Source of the DNA: SIG510 sp045540975
GTDB taxonomy: Bacteria > Bacillota > Clostridia > Oscillospirales > JAAYXM01
NCBI GenBank assembly: GCA_045540975.1
Contig: JAZQIE010000145.1
Span: forward strand, 1-5,988
DNA length: 5,988 nucleotides
Reading direction: 5' to 3'
The translations under genes were made by a program, and so were the position numbers. Shown here in pieces: positions 1-5,988 of the stretch. Each line of letters starts with the position of its first letter. Position 1 is the first letter of the stretch. The notes under the pieces are model-generated. The model ran no database searches and had not been told where the DNA came from. It saw only the letters and a program-made list of their open reading frames with translations.

Positions 1-8
1 GGGTGATA

Positions 9-43
9 ATTGAGAATTGAAAGTTGAGAGTTGGGTGTTGGGA
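9..43. repeat. Degenerate heptanucleotide tandem repeat (5 units)
   Basis: Five consecutive 7-base units fit the consensus RTTGRGA: ATTGAGA, ATTGAAA, GTTGAGA, GTTGGGT and GTTGGGA. The period is exact and no bases intervene; the units differ only by substitutions. The array lies outside any gene, beyond the terminator of the upstream minus-strand unit, and may continue or decay past the left edge. Short intergenic heptamer arrays of this sort occur in some clostridia and cyanobacteria (general recollection). No function is implied. Confidence 0.6.
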
Positions 44-60
44 TTTTGCATTGGTCATAC

Positions 61-100
61 AAACAAAAAAAGAGGGCGAAGCCTTACAGCTTCGCCCTCT
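61..100 (-). terminator. Rho-independent terminator of the large-protein/small-peptide unit
   Basis: A perfect 12-bp inverted repeat, AGAGGGCGAAGC (71-82) against GCTTCGCCCTCT (89-100), encloses a 6-base loop. Read on the minus strand the stem is followed directly by TTTTTTGTTTG, a good U-tract. The stem begins 13 bases after the stop codon of the 35-codon gene, so it closes that gene rather than only the large gene, whose stop is about 157 bases upstream. A short T-run on the plus side (103-107) is too weak to claim bidirectional function. Confidence 0.9.
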
Positions 101-113
101 CGGTTTTATGAAC

Positions 114-221
114 TTATGCCCACGGATCGGAGAGATCGTTATCACCGAAAGACGCGGTCATCACATCGTCGGTCAAGAAACGATCGATGTTGAGTTCGGG
201 TGCTTCATAAATGTTTTTCAT
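114..221 (-). CDS. Small acidic peptide, 35 aa, unknown function
   Basis: A complete ATG-to-TAA frame of 35 codons on the minus strand. It starts 35 bases after the stop of the large secreted protein gene. Upstream is a purine-rich AAAGGA, about 11 bases from the ATG, acceptable as a ribosome binding site. The stop lies 13 bases before the terminator stem, so the gene fills the space between the large gene and the end of the transcript. The product begins MKNIYEAPEL, has D18-D19-V20-M21-T22-A23-S24 in the middle and ends in DPWA. It holds eight acidic and two basic residues, no cysteine, no signal peptide and no membrane segment. The pattern (short MK start, Tyr-Glu-Ala-Pro, then an acidic 'DDV.TAS' block and a Gly/Asp/Asn-rich tail) resembles, from memory, small unannotated peptides common in gut Clostridia. 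No function is known to me. A regulatory or peptide-precursor role is only speculation; no modification enzyme is visible nearby. Confidence 0.72.
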   Translation of the reverse strand: MKNIYEAPELNIDRFLTDDVMTASFGDNDLSDPWA

Positions 222-256
222 AGCACAATCTATCCTTTCTATACTCGACGGTTTGA

Positions 257-3200
257 TTAAGCTTCAGTGGTGCCTTCAACAGCGTCAACGATTGCCTGGA
301 AGATAACCTTATCTTCTTCGGAAGCGCTTGCGTCAGCAAGACCGTTCTTCGCAACAGTGTACGGGGAGCGGCTGGTGGTGACGTCGCTGTAAACGACCTG
401 GCGGTTGCCGTTTGCATCTTCGTAGATCGCATAAGCGCGAGCGGAGATTTCACGGGTGTAGTTTGCTTCAGCGATGTTGGTAAGAACAGCGGTGAAGGAG
501 GTCTCGGTTTCGGTATCGGTGTAGAGATACACAGCCGGAACCTGTGCAGCACACTTCTTCTGACCAGCCTTGTAGCCGAGAACAAGTTCGTTGGTGCCGA
601 GGTATTCGGTCGGGATCAAGAGGGTACCGAATTCAACAACCTTACCGTAGTCCGCATCCTTCTGGATGGTGGAAACAAAGCGGAGGCCCTGAACACCGGA
701 GGTACGGATGGAAGCGCCGTCGGTGGTGGCGATGTTGATGTCAGCATCTTCGACTGCAGCCAGCTCGCCGGAGTTGTACAGCTTAAGATCGAACAGACCG
801 ATCAAAGTACCGCCGTTGACCTTGGTGATCTTGAAGGAGACGTAGTACTCGCCTGCCGGCATATCCATGGTCTTGAGCGGAACTTCGTAGCCGTGGGTGG
901 TGCCGCCGGTCGGAGTGTAAGAACCAACCTTGTACTCGTCAGCAACCTTGTCAGCTGCGGTGACCGGAGCAATGTAGATATCAAAGCTGTTGGATGCGGT
1001 CCAGTCGGAAACCTTGAGCATACCGGTGTACTTCGCACCTTCATCAACACGGATCTTAACGGTGTTGTAGAAGCCAACAGCGCTGTGGTTCATACCGAAG
1101 GTACCGAAACCGCCGTTGGAGGAGGTGGTGAAGTCAAAGTATTCATAACCGGTGCTGGAGCCGTAGTACATCCACGGAGCGGAGCCTGCTGCTTCACTTG
1201 CTGCATAGCTCTCGGAGAATGCATTAGCCGGAGCAGAGACGTTAGCCGTAGAACCCTGACCTGCGTAAATCGCCTTGAGCGGTTCACGGAAGTCATAGGT
1301 GTACTTCAGGGTCATGTTGCACTGAACAACGAAGGAAGCCTTTGCGCCGGAGCCGTCATTTGCGGTAGCGGTGATGGTTGCATAACCTGCGCCAACCGGG
1401 GTGACAACGCCGTCAACAACAGTTGCGACGGTGTCATCGGAAGAGGTCCAGATAACGGTCTTGTCGGATGCGTTTGCCGGGAGCACGGTTGCGGTTGCGG
1501 TGACGGTTTCTTCACCTGCGATTGCAATGGTGCCGACCTTGTCGAGGGTGACGGATTCAACCGGAACAACGATGTCTGCATCGGACAGGGTCACGCCGCA
1601 GAGGAAGACCGGGGAAGCAGCCTCGGAGTAGTAGGTCAGGACATATTCGCCTGCCTCTGCGACTGCGACTTCGCCGACAACTTCTTCAACCTTAGCGTTG
1701 ACATCAGCCTTATGGTCGGTAGAGCCGACCTTGTACTGTGCATCGATCGGGTTTTCAGCGGAAACCGGTGCGAAGTAGTAATCGCAGGGTGCGCCGCCGG
1801 TCCAATCGGAATGGACAGAGATGAGGTCATAGTTACCTGCAACCGGAACATCCAGATGCATGGAAGCATAACCGTTTTCGATTGCATTGCCGTCAGCATC
1901 TTCCTCGACGTTCTTCACATAGACGAACAGGCCGAGAGACTGAGCGGACTGGGACCAAGTCCAATCGGAGGAGTTGACGGTCGGGCCGATCTTCCAGCCG
2001 TAGGACTCATAGGAGAGGCCGACTTCGTCAGCAGTACCGCTGCGGGTGTACTTGAAGTCGGAGGAGTAGACGGTATCCTTCAGATACTTGTCATCACGGT
2101 ATGCCGGAGTGAGGCCGAAGCCGTGAGTCTTCATGAAGTTGTAATGGAAGACCTTATCGCCGACATTGATGGTGATGGAATCCTTGATAGCGCCGTTTGC
2201 ATTGGAGGTAGCGGTAACAACCGCAGTACCCTTGGAAACGCCGGTGATCTTGCCGTCTTCGCTGATGGTGACACAGTCACTGTCGGAAGTGTAGGTCAAA
2301 GACTTGTCCGGAGCGGAAACCGGGAGAACGACGGTTGCAGCCTCAGCGGTTTCGCCAACAGCGATGTTGAGGGAATCGCGGGTGTAAGCAACAGACTTAA
2401 CAGCGTTCGGGTTGGTCAGAGCGAAGTTCTGCCAGAAGGTAACAACACAGCCCGGACCTGCCAGGGAGATAATGTACTCACCTGCGGAGAGCTCAACTTC
2501 GTCAAACTCGGTGGTGCAGCGGTCGGTCAGAGCAGCTGCGGTGAAGTTTGCTTCGCCGAGCAGGTACTCTTCTGCGAGCGGGTTGACCGCATCGATCGGA
2601 GCGAGGTAGAAGTAACCGCTACCGTAACCGGAGCCGCGGGAGTAGGTAACAGACGGGACGAAGGTGCCTTCTGCCGGAACCAGGATGGAGAAGGAAATCG
2701 CGTCGCCTTCATTCTTTGCAACATAGGTGTAACCGCGCATGCTGTTCTTACCACAGTTCTGAGCGCCGATGCCCGGTGCGGTGGTGGAGCCTGCGAAGGA
2801 AGAAGAACCGCTGATGGTTGCTGCGCCATGGACACCGTAGTATGCCCACGGGTCGGTGGTGACTTCCTGAGCGCCGTTTCCGATGTTGGTCGCGTTCAGC
2901 TTGACTTCGCTCGGGCTGCCTGCCATGGTCATAGCATAGGTCACCAGGGTCGGGTTGATCCAGCTGGAAGACCACGGACCGGTGTAAGGCTTGGTGAAGT
3001 CATACTCAAAGGTGACGTTTTCGGTAACCAAAACGTTTGCGGTTGCAAACTTGCCGTTTTCGACAGAAACGGTGATGGTTGCAAAGCCCGGGCCGATCGG
3101 CATGACCAGACCGTCTTCGTCAACGATGACAACGTTTTCGTCGGAGGACTCGAAGGTGTAGACAACCGTGCCGTCATCAGCTTCTGCCGGAAGGACCGAC

Positions 3201-3898
3201 GGAGTGATGAAATCGATGCTGTCCATACCGAGAGCCATGTCGGTGCGGTCGAGGACAACCGCGGTGATTGCTGCGGAGTTGTACTCGCCGGTCACTTCGA
3301 GTGCGAAGGACTTATGGGTGAAATAACGGTAGTTTTCATTGCCGTTGCCCAGCTGCTTAACGGTGAGGTAGTAGTCACCGGCTTCGAGCATAACGCCTTC
3401 GCAGCTGACTGCACGAGCGGCAGCAGAGGCGATACCGGAATGATCAACGGTGTACAGGTAGCTCTCAGCGGTGCCGACCTTGTAGAGGTAGACGTCTACC
3501 GGAGAAGAAGAGCCGTACTCAGTGATGTTCCAGATTGCCTTGTATTCAGCGGATTCCGGAACGTTGATTTTCCAGGTGATGGAGTCGGAACCACCCTTGG
3601 TACCAAAGCCGAAGATGTGGTACGGAGCGGTGCTGACAGCGTAATAATTGTTGGAGATGGAGCCGAGCATCCACTTTGCAGAACCAACGTTAGCATCCTG
3701 AGATGCCTGGTAGCTCTGAGAGAAGGTGGTGCCGGTGCCGGTTGCGCCTGCAGCGGTCATGCAGTCCCAGAACTTGTATTCATACACAGTTCCGACTTCA
3801 GCCGCGCTTGCACTGATCAGGCTTGCCGGGAGCATTGCAACCAGCATGCAGACCGCAACAAGCAGGGAGAGAATGCGCTTAGTGCTAAATGATCTCAT
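257..3898 (-). CDS. Large secreted multidomain protein with three BIG2 Ig-like domains
   Basis: This encodes a 1213-residue exported protein of unknown function. Residues 1-33 form a Sec signal peptide: basic start (RSFSTKR), hydrophobic core to about residue 29, probable cleavage after Ser-Ala-Ala. C17 lies inside the core without a lipobox. The mature chain alternates four related beta-rich modules (about 37-205, 296-495, 583-771, 864-1042) with three BIG2 domains (about 211-293, 499-580, 778-860). The BIG2 calls rest on the typical order V..V.L, 'VLPA', 'W/YTSSD..V', 'G.ATITA'. Each module opens with an aromatic-rich Y.YDF-like strand; the last three carry a 'Y.APV.A..P...EY..G' segment and all four a late 'AGEYY' strand. 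Residues about 1050-1213 form a separate domain containing 'GLRFVSTI', 'FGTLLIPTEYL' and 'ARAYAIYED'. No LPXTG, SLH, dockerin or transmembrane anchor is seen, so release or non-covalent retention is likely. The start is set by AGGAGG eight bases before the ATG. A surface, adhesion or glycan-binding role is inferred from the architecture only; no catalytic motif is visible. Confidence 0.93.
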   Translation of the reverse strand: MRSFSTKRILSLLVAVCMLVAMLPASLISASAAEVGTVYEYKFWDCMTAAGATGTGTTFSQSYQASQDANVGSAKWMLGSISNNYYAVSTAPYHIFGFGTKGGSDSITWKINVPESAEYKAIWNITEYGSSSPVDVYLYKVGTAESYLYTVDHSGIASAAARAVSCEGVMLEAGDYYLTVKQLGNGNENYRYFTHKSFALEVTGEYNSAAITAVVLDRTDMALGMDSIDFITPSVLPAEADDGTVVYTFESSDENVVIVDEDGLVMPIGPGFATITVSVENGKFATANVLVTENVTFEYDFTKPYTGPWSSSWINPTLVTYAMTMAGSPSEVKLNATNIGNGAQEVTTDPWAYYGVHGAATISGSSSFAGSTTAPGIGAQNCGKNSMRGYTYVAKNEGDAISFSILVPAEGTFVPSVTYSRGSGYGSGYFYLAPIDAVNPLAEEYLLGEANFTAAALTDRCTTEFDEVELSAGEYIISLAGPGCVVTFWQNFALTNPNAVKSVAYTRDSLNIAVGETAEAATVVLPVSAPDKSLTYTSDSDCVTISEDGKITGVSKGTAVVTATSNANGAIKDSITINVGDKVFHYNFMKTHGFGLTPAYRDDKYLKDTVYSSDFKYTRSGTADEVGLSYESYGWKIGPTVNSSDWTWSQSAQSLGLFVYVKNVEEDADGNAIENGYASMHLDVPVAGNYDLISVHSDWTGGAPCDYYFAPVSAENPIDAQYKVGSTDHKADVNAKVEEVVGEVAVAEAGEYVLTYYSEAASPVFLCGVTLSDADIVVPVESVTLDKVGTIAIAGEETVTATATVLPANASDKTVIWTSSDDTVATVVDGVVTPVGAGYATITATANDGSGAKASFVVQCNMTLKYTYDFREPLKAIYAGQGSTANVSAPANAFSESYAASEAAGSAPWMYYGSSTGYEYFDFTTSSNGGFGTFGMNHSAVGFYNTVKIRVDEGAKYTGMLKVSDWTASNSFDIYIAPVTAADKVADEYKVGSYTPTGGTTHGYEVPLKTMDMPAGEYYVSFKITKVNGGTLIGLFDLKLYNSGELAAVEDADINIATTDGASIRTSGVQGLRFVSTIQKDADYGKVVEFGTLLIPTEYLGTNELVLGYKAGQKKCAAQVPAVYLYTDTETETSFTAVLTNIAEANYTREISARAYAIYEDANGNRQVVYSDVTTSRSPYTVAKNGLADASASEEDKVIFQAIVDAVEGTTEA

Positions 3899-3906
3899 GT
3901 TTTTTT

Positions 3907-3912
3907 CCTCCT
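3907..3912 (-). promoter_or_regulatory. Ribosome binding site of the large secreted protein gene
   Basis: A perfect AGGAGG on the minus strand lies eight bases before the ATG and fixes that start. Just upstream is a weak AU-only inverted repeat, CTAAAA/TTTTAG (plus-strand arms 3911-3916 and 3922-3927). It overlaps the first two bases of the Shine-Dalgarno sequence but is probably too unstable to block it. Confidence 0.88.
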
Positions 3913-3934
3913 AAAAGATTTTTTTAGAATGATT

Positions 3935-3964
3935 GTGGCAAGAGCTACTACCCTCTCTTGCCAC
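3935..3964 (-). promoter_or_regulatory. Perfect 10-bp hairpin/inverted repeat in the 5' leader
   Basis: On the minus strand GTGGCAAGAG (3964-3955) and CTCTTGCCAC (3944-3935) are exact reverse complements around a 10-base loop. The repeat lies between the predicted promoter and the ribosome binding site, starting about 10 bases after the likely transcription start. No U-tract follows it in the minus direction, so it is not an attenuator of the usual type. It could be a stabilising 5' mRNA hairpin or an operator for a dimeric regulator; the sequence does not decide between these. Confidence 0.6.
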
Positions 3965-3979
3965 TCATTTTTACACAGT

Positions 3980-4011
3980 ATTATATTAAATCATTTTTTC
4001 AATTCTTGCAA
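3980..4011 (-). promoter_or_regulatory. Candidate sigma-A promoter of the large secreted protein gene
   Basis: The AT-rich minus-strand leader holds a perfect TATAAT (3985-3980). The best -35 choices are imperfect: TTGCAA (4011-4006) is 20 bases from TATAAT but 17 bases from the overlapping TAATAT (3988-3983), while a nearer TTGAAA is only 11 bases away. The -10 region is therefore convincing and the exact -35/-10 pair is not. Transcription would start near 3973 and give a leader of about 75 bases. The putP terminator lies just upstream, so this gene needs its own promoter. Confidence 0.6.
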
Positions 4012-4061
4012 GATGTTTTTTACGATTTTTTTACAATTCTGACATTTTCCAATGATTGGAC

Positions 4062-4106
4062 AAACTAAAAGAAGAAACATCCCGACCCTATGACGGGTCG
4101 GGATGT
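4062..4106 (-). terminator. Rho-independent terminator of putP
   Basis: A perfect 12-bp inverted repeat, ACATCCCGACCC on the minus strand (4106-4095) pairing with GGGTCGGGATGT (4088-4077), encloses a 6-base loop. On the minus strand it is followed by TTCTTCTTTTAG, a U-rich though interrupted tract. The stem begins 16 bases after the putP stop codon. Confidence 0.9.
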
Positions 4107-4122
4107 GAAGAAATTCCGTGTT

Positions 4123-5637
4123 TTAGTCGTCGACGGAGTTGTCGGTTGCGCGGGCGTACAGGTCAAGCACTTCCTGCGACGGTGCTTTGTCGATAAGAGA
4201 GACAACCACCGCGAAGATTGCGCAGACGATGAAGCCCGGGATGATTTCGTAGATACCGGTTTCGGAGAGGTATACAAGCCACAGCGCATCCACAACCGCG
4301 CCCGAGACGATACCTGCGATTGCGCCCTTGTAAGTAAAGCGCTTCCAGAAGAGGGAGAGCAGGATGACCGGGCCGAATGCCGCGCCGAAGAGCGCCCATG
4401 CATTGGAAACCAGGCTCATGATCGCCGCAGCACCTTCGCCCTTGGAGGATGCGATGAAGTACGCGACCACGGAGACGATGATAACAACGAGTCTGCCCAT
4501 CCAGAGAAGCTCTTTATCGGATGCATTCTTGCGGATGATGGGCTTGTAAATATCGCTGGTAAAGGACGAGGATGCGACCAAGAGCTGGGAGTCCGCGGTG
4601 GACATGGAAGCCGCGATGATTGCCGCAAGCAAAATCCCTGCGATAAAGGACGGGAACATATGGCGGACGAGTTTTACAAAGACGAGCTCCTGCTCGCCGT
4701 TTGCGAGGAGGGTCTGTGCGAAGGACTCGCCGTCAATCATGAACATTCTGCCGAAGTACGCGATGAGAAGCACCGCGCCGAGGGAGAGGATAACCCAAAC
4801 GATTGCGATAATCGCGGATTTCTTGACCATGCTCGGCTTTTCAATCCCCATGAAGCGGACAATGATGTGCGGCATACCGAAGTAGCCGAGACCCCAAGCA
4901 AGACCCGAGACGATTTCCTTCCAATCCGCGGTGAAGAGGTTGGAAATAAACTTGTATTCGGTTCCGTCTGCCGCGGTGACCACCTCGGAGAGGAGAGCGG
5001 AGTCGGTATTTCCGGTTGCAACAATCATAATCGGAACAGCAAGGACCGCGACCAGCATGAGAAGGCCCTGGAAGAAGTCGGTCCAGCAAACAGCCTTATA
5101 GCCGCCGAGGAAGGTGTAGACTAAGATAATTGCCGCAAAGATAATCATTGCGGTGCTCGGTGCAAGTGCCGGGAAGAGCTGGGTGAAGACCTGCGCACCT
5201 GCGGAGAATGCGGATGCGACGTACACGGTAAAGCTTACAAGGAAGACCACCGCGCAGATGATTTTGAGCGCGGGGCTTTGCGCCATGAAGCGGTTGGTGA
5301 GATACTGCGGCATGGTGATGGCGTCTCCCGCCGCGCGGGAGAATTTACGGAGACGGCGCGCAACGATGATCCAGTTTGCCGCGGTACCGATTGCAAGACC
5401 GATGCCGATCCAAGCCTGACCCAGACCGAATGCGATAACCGAGCCGGGCAGACCCATGAGCAGCCACGCGGACATATCGGATGCCTGCGCGCTCATTGCG
5501 GTGACCCACGGACCCATCTTACGTCCGCCGAGGAAGTAATCCTTATCGTTTGCTGATTTACTCTTTACGAAGAAGAACACGCCGATTGCGAGCACAAGCA
5601 CGAAATACAGCGCAAATGCCAAAACTTCGCCTGACAT
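4123..5637 (-). CDS. putP: Sodium/proline symporter (PutP), SSS family
   Basis: This is a complete 504-residue inner-membrane transporter, close in length to E. coli PutP (502). It would import L-proline coupled to Na+ for use as a nutrient, Stickland substrate or compatible solute. Family signatures are in order: 'DYFLGGR' (33-39), 'SAQASDMSAWLLMGLPG' (49-65), 'YTFLGGYKAVCWTD' (174-187), 'WGLGYFGMPH' (248-257), 'AASMSTADSQLLV' (342-354) and 'YEIIPGF' (463-469). Na+ site residues known from E. coli (A53, M56, A337, S340, T341) align with A52, M55, A343, S346 and T347. The TM6 residues W244, Y248 and P252 align with W248, Y252 and P256. E. coli G58 is Ala here (A57). Hydrophobic segments fit the roughly 13-helix fold. 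The start is supported by AGGAGG eight bases upstream. The gene has its own promoter and terminator, though read-through from the fem gene is possible. Proline specificity is the best call; related SSS substrates cannot be fully excluded. Confidence 0.95.
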   Translation of the reverse strand: MSGEVLAFALYFVLVLAIGVFFFVKSKSANDKDYFLGGRKMGPWVTAMSAQASDMSAWLLMGLPGSVIAFGLGQAWIGIGLAIGTAANWIIVARRLRKFSRAAGDAITMPQYLTNRFMAQSPALKIICAVVFLVSFTVYVASAFSAGAQVFTQLFPALAPSTAMIIFAAIILVYTFLGGYKAVCWTDFFQGLLMLVAVLAVPIMIVATGNTDSALLSEVVTAADGTEYKFISNLFTADWKEIVSGLAWGLGYFGMPHIIVRFMGIEKPSMVKKSAIIAIVWVILSLGAVLLIAYFGRMFMIDGESFAQTLLANGEQELVFVKLVRHMFPSFIAGILLAAIIAASMSTADSQLLVASSSFTSDIYKPIIRKNASDKELLWMGRLVVIIVSVVAYFIASSKGEGAAAIMSLVSNAWALFGAAFGPVILLSLFWKRFTYKGAIAGIVSGAVVDALWLVYLSETGIYEIIPGFIVCAIFAVVVSLIDKAPSQEVLDLYARATDNSVDD

Positions 5638-5645
5638 GAGAAATC

Positions 5646-5651
5646 CCTCCT
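5646..5651 (-). promoter_or_regulatory. Ribosome binding site of putP
   Basis: AGGAGG (followed by another G) on the minus strand lies eight bases before the putP ATG. The extended TTTTAGGAGG context matches that before the large secreted protein gene. Confidence 0.88.
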
Positions 5652-5672
5652 AAAAATTAAAGATTAAAAATG

Positions 5673-5701
5673 ATTTTAACACAAAATTTGCCAAAATGCA
5701 A
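5673..5701 (-). promoter_or_regulatory. Predicted sigma-A promoter of putP
   Basis: On the minus strand TTGCAT (5701-5696) and TAAAAT (5678-5673) are separated by exactly 17 bases, close to the consensus in sequence and spacing. The -35 box begins one base after the fem stop codon, so the promoter occupies nearly all of the short intergenic gap. Transcription would start near 5666 and leave a leader of about 28 bases. No terminator separates it from the fem gene, so putP could be transcribed both from here and by read-through. Confidence 0.7.
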
Positions 5702-5702
5702 G

Positions 5703-5988
5703 TTATTTCCGCTTGTTTTTGAGCACTCCGATGCGGCGCACCAGCGAGCGGTATGCGGTTTGGAGGATTTCGATGAGTTCTGCGCGAACGGGCATGAAAA
5801 TCATGTCCATCTTACCCACAAAGTCATCCTGCACCGCGCCAAAGCCCGCTTTGAAGCGGACAAGGCCTTCCAGCAGAGTTTTTTCCATATCCCCCGTGAC
5901 ACCGCGGAAGTCGTAAATGCGGCAGCCTTTTTCCACCGCCCACTGAATCATCTCCCATTGCATGAGATAATTCGGCATACGGTTGCGC
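5703..5988 (-). CDS. FemAB/FemX-family peptidoglycan bridge aminoacyltransferase, C-terminal part (5' end outside window)
   Basis: Only the last 94 codons are present; the frame stays open to the window edge, reading Arg-Asn-Arg before the first in-window Met, so that Met is internal and not the start. Family features are clear: 'NRMPNYLMQWEMI' at the visible N-end, then 'YDFRGVTGD' and 'GLVRFKAGFG', which belong to the second GNAT-like lobe of Fem transferases. These cytoplasmic enzymes use aminoacyl-tRNA to add amino acids to the lipid II stem peptide and build the interpeptide bridge. The visible end is a basic tail (RRIGVLKNKRK). Which member (FemX/FmhB, FemA or FemB type) and which amino acid is added cannot be told from this fragment. 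putP follows 65 bases downstream on the same strand with no terminator between. Confidence 0.9.
   Translation of the reverse strand, partial: RNRMPNYLMQWEMIQWAVEKGCRIYDFRGVTGDMEKTLLEGLVRFKAGFGAVQDDFVGKMDMIFMPVRAELIEILQTAYRSLVRRIGVLKNKRK

Noticed and set aside
24..260. A 78-codon plus-strand frame across the terminator and the small gene
   Set aside because: It runs through the heptamer repeat and the terminator hairpin, has no convincing ribosome binding site, and opposes the better-supported 35-codon minus-strand gene.
3840..3855. Possible lipoprotein cysteine (C17) in the signal peptide of the large protein
   Set aside because: The residue before the cysteine is Val rather than Gly, Ala or Ser, and the hydrophobic core continues well past it to a standard Ala-type cleavage site near residue 33.
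893..3892. A 999-codon open frame on the plus strand opposite the large secreted protein gene
   Set aside because: It is codon-aligned antisense to a gene with signal peptide, ribosome binding site, promoter and terminator. Its openness follows from the sense gene's avoidance of TTA, CTA and TCA. Its product is an irregular Gly/Val/Asp/Cys-rich string with no recognisable domain.
3935..3964. Leader hairpin as a transcriptional attenuator or riboswitch
   Set aside because: No U-tract follows on the minus strand, the leader is only about 75 bases, and there is no alternative pairing or recognisable riboswitch core.
3929..4042. A 37-codon plus-strand frame in the gap between putP and the large gene
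   Set aside because: No Shine-Dalgarno sequence precedes it, it covers the opposite-strand promoter and leader hairpin, and its Phe/Leu/Thr-rich content reflects the AT-rich DNA.
4090..5124. A 344-codon plus-strand open frame opposite putP
   Set aside because: Also codon-aligned antisense to a clearly recognised transporter gene, starts inside the putP terminator hairpin and gives a very charged, domain-free product.

Overview
The window looks like a piece of a low-to-mid-GC Gram-positive chromosome, most plausibly an anaerobic gut-type clostridium (Clostridia, Oscillospirales-like). This is inferred from strong AGGAGG ribosome binding sites, AT-rich sigma-A-like promoters, short GC-rich hairpin terminators with U-tracts, a FemAB/FemX-type peptidoglycan bridge enzyme, and a large secreted protein with bacterial Ig-like (BIG2) domains. 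The genus cannot be fixed from this sequence alone.

All supported genes lie on the minus strand, so the window reads right to left. At the right edge (5988 to 5703) is the C-terminal end of a FemAB-family aminoacyltransferase gene whose 5' part is outside the window. About 65 bases on, with no terminator between but with a well-formed promoter starting at the fem stop codon, is a complete sodium/proline symporter gene, putP (5637 to 4123). A 12-bp hairpin terminator (about 4106 to 4062) closes it. After a roughly 165-base AT-rich gap holding a promoter and a perfect 10-bp leader hairpin comes a 3.6-kb gene (3898 to 257) for a 1213-residue exported protein. It alternates four related beta-rich modules with three BIG2 domains and ends in a separate C-terminal domain without a recognisable wall anchor.

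The most interesting item is a 35-codon gene at 221 to 114, immediately downstream of the large gene and upstream of a 12-bp terminator (about 100 to 61). It has its own Shine-Dalgarno sequence and ends 13 bases before the terminator stem, so the last transcription unit is best read as [large secreted protein + small acidic peptide]. At the extreme left (9 to 43) is a degenerate heptanucleotide tandem repeat.

The three units show no obvious shared pathway: envelope cross-bridge synthesis, proline uptake and an exported surface or matrix-type protein. The first two may be partly co-transcribed; the third is independent. The large gene uses no TTA, CTA or TCA codon beyond residue 3, which leaves the whole opposite strand open and produces long false antisense reading frames.
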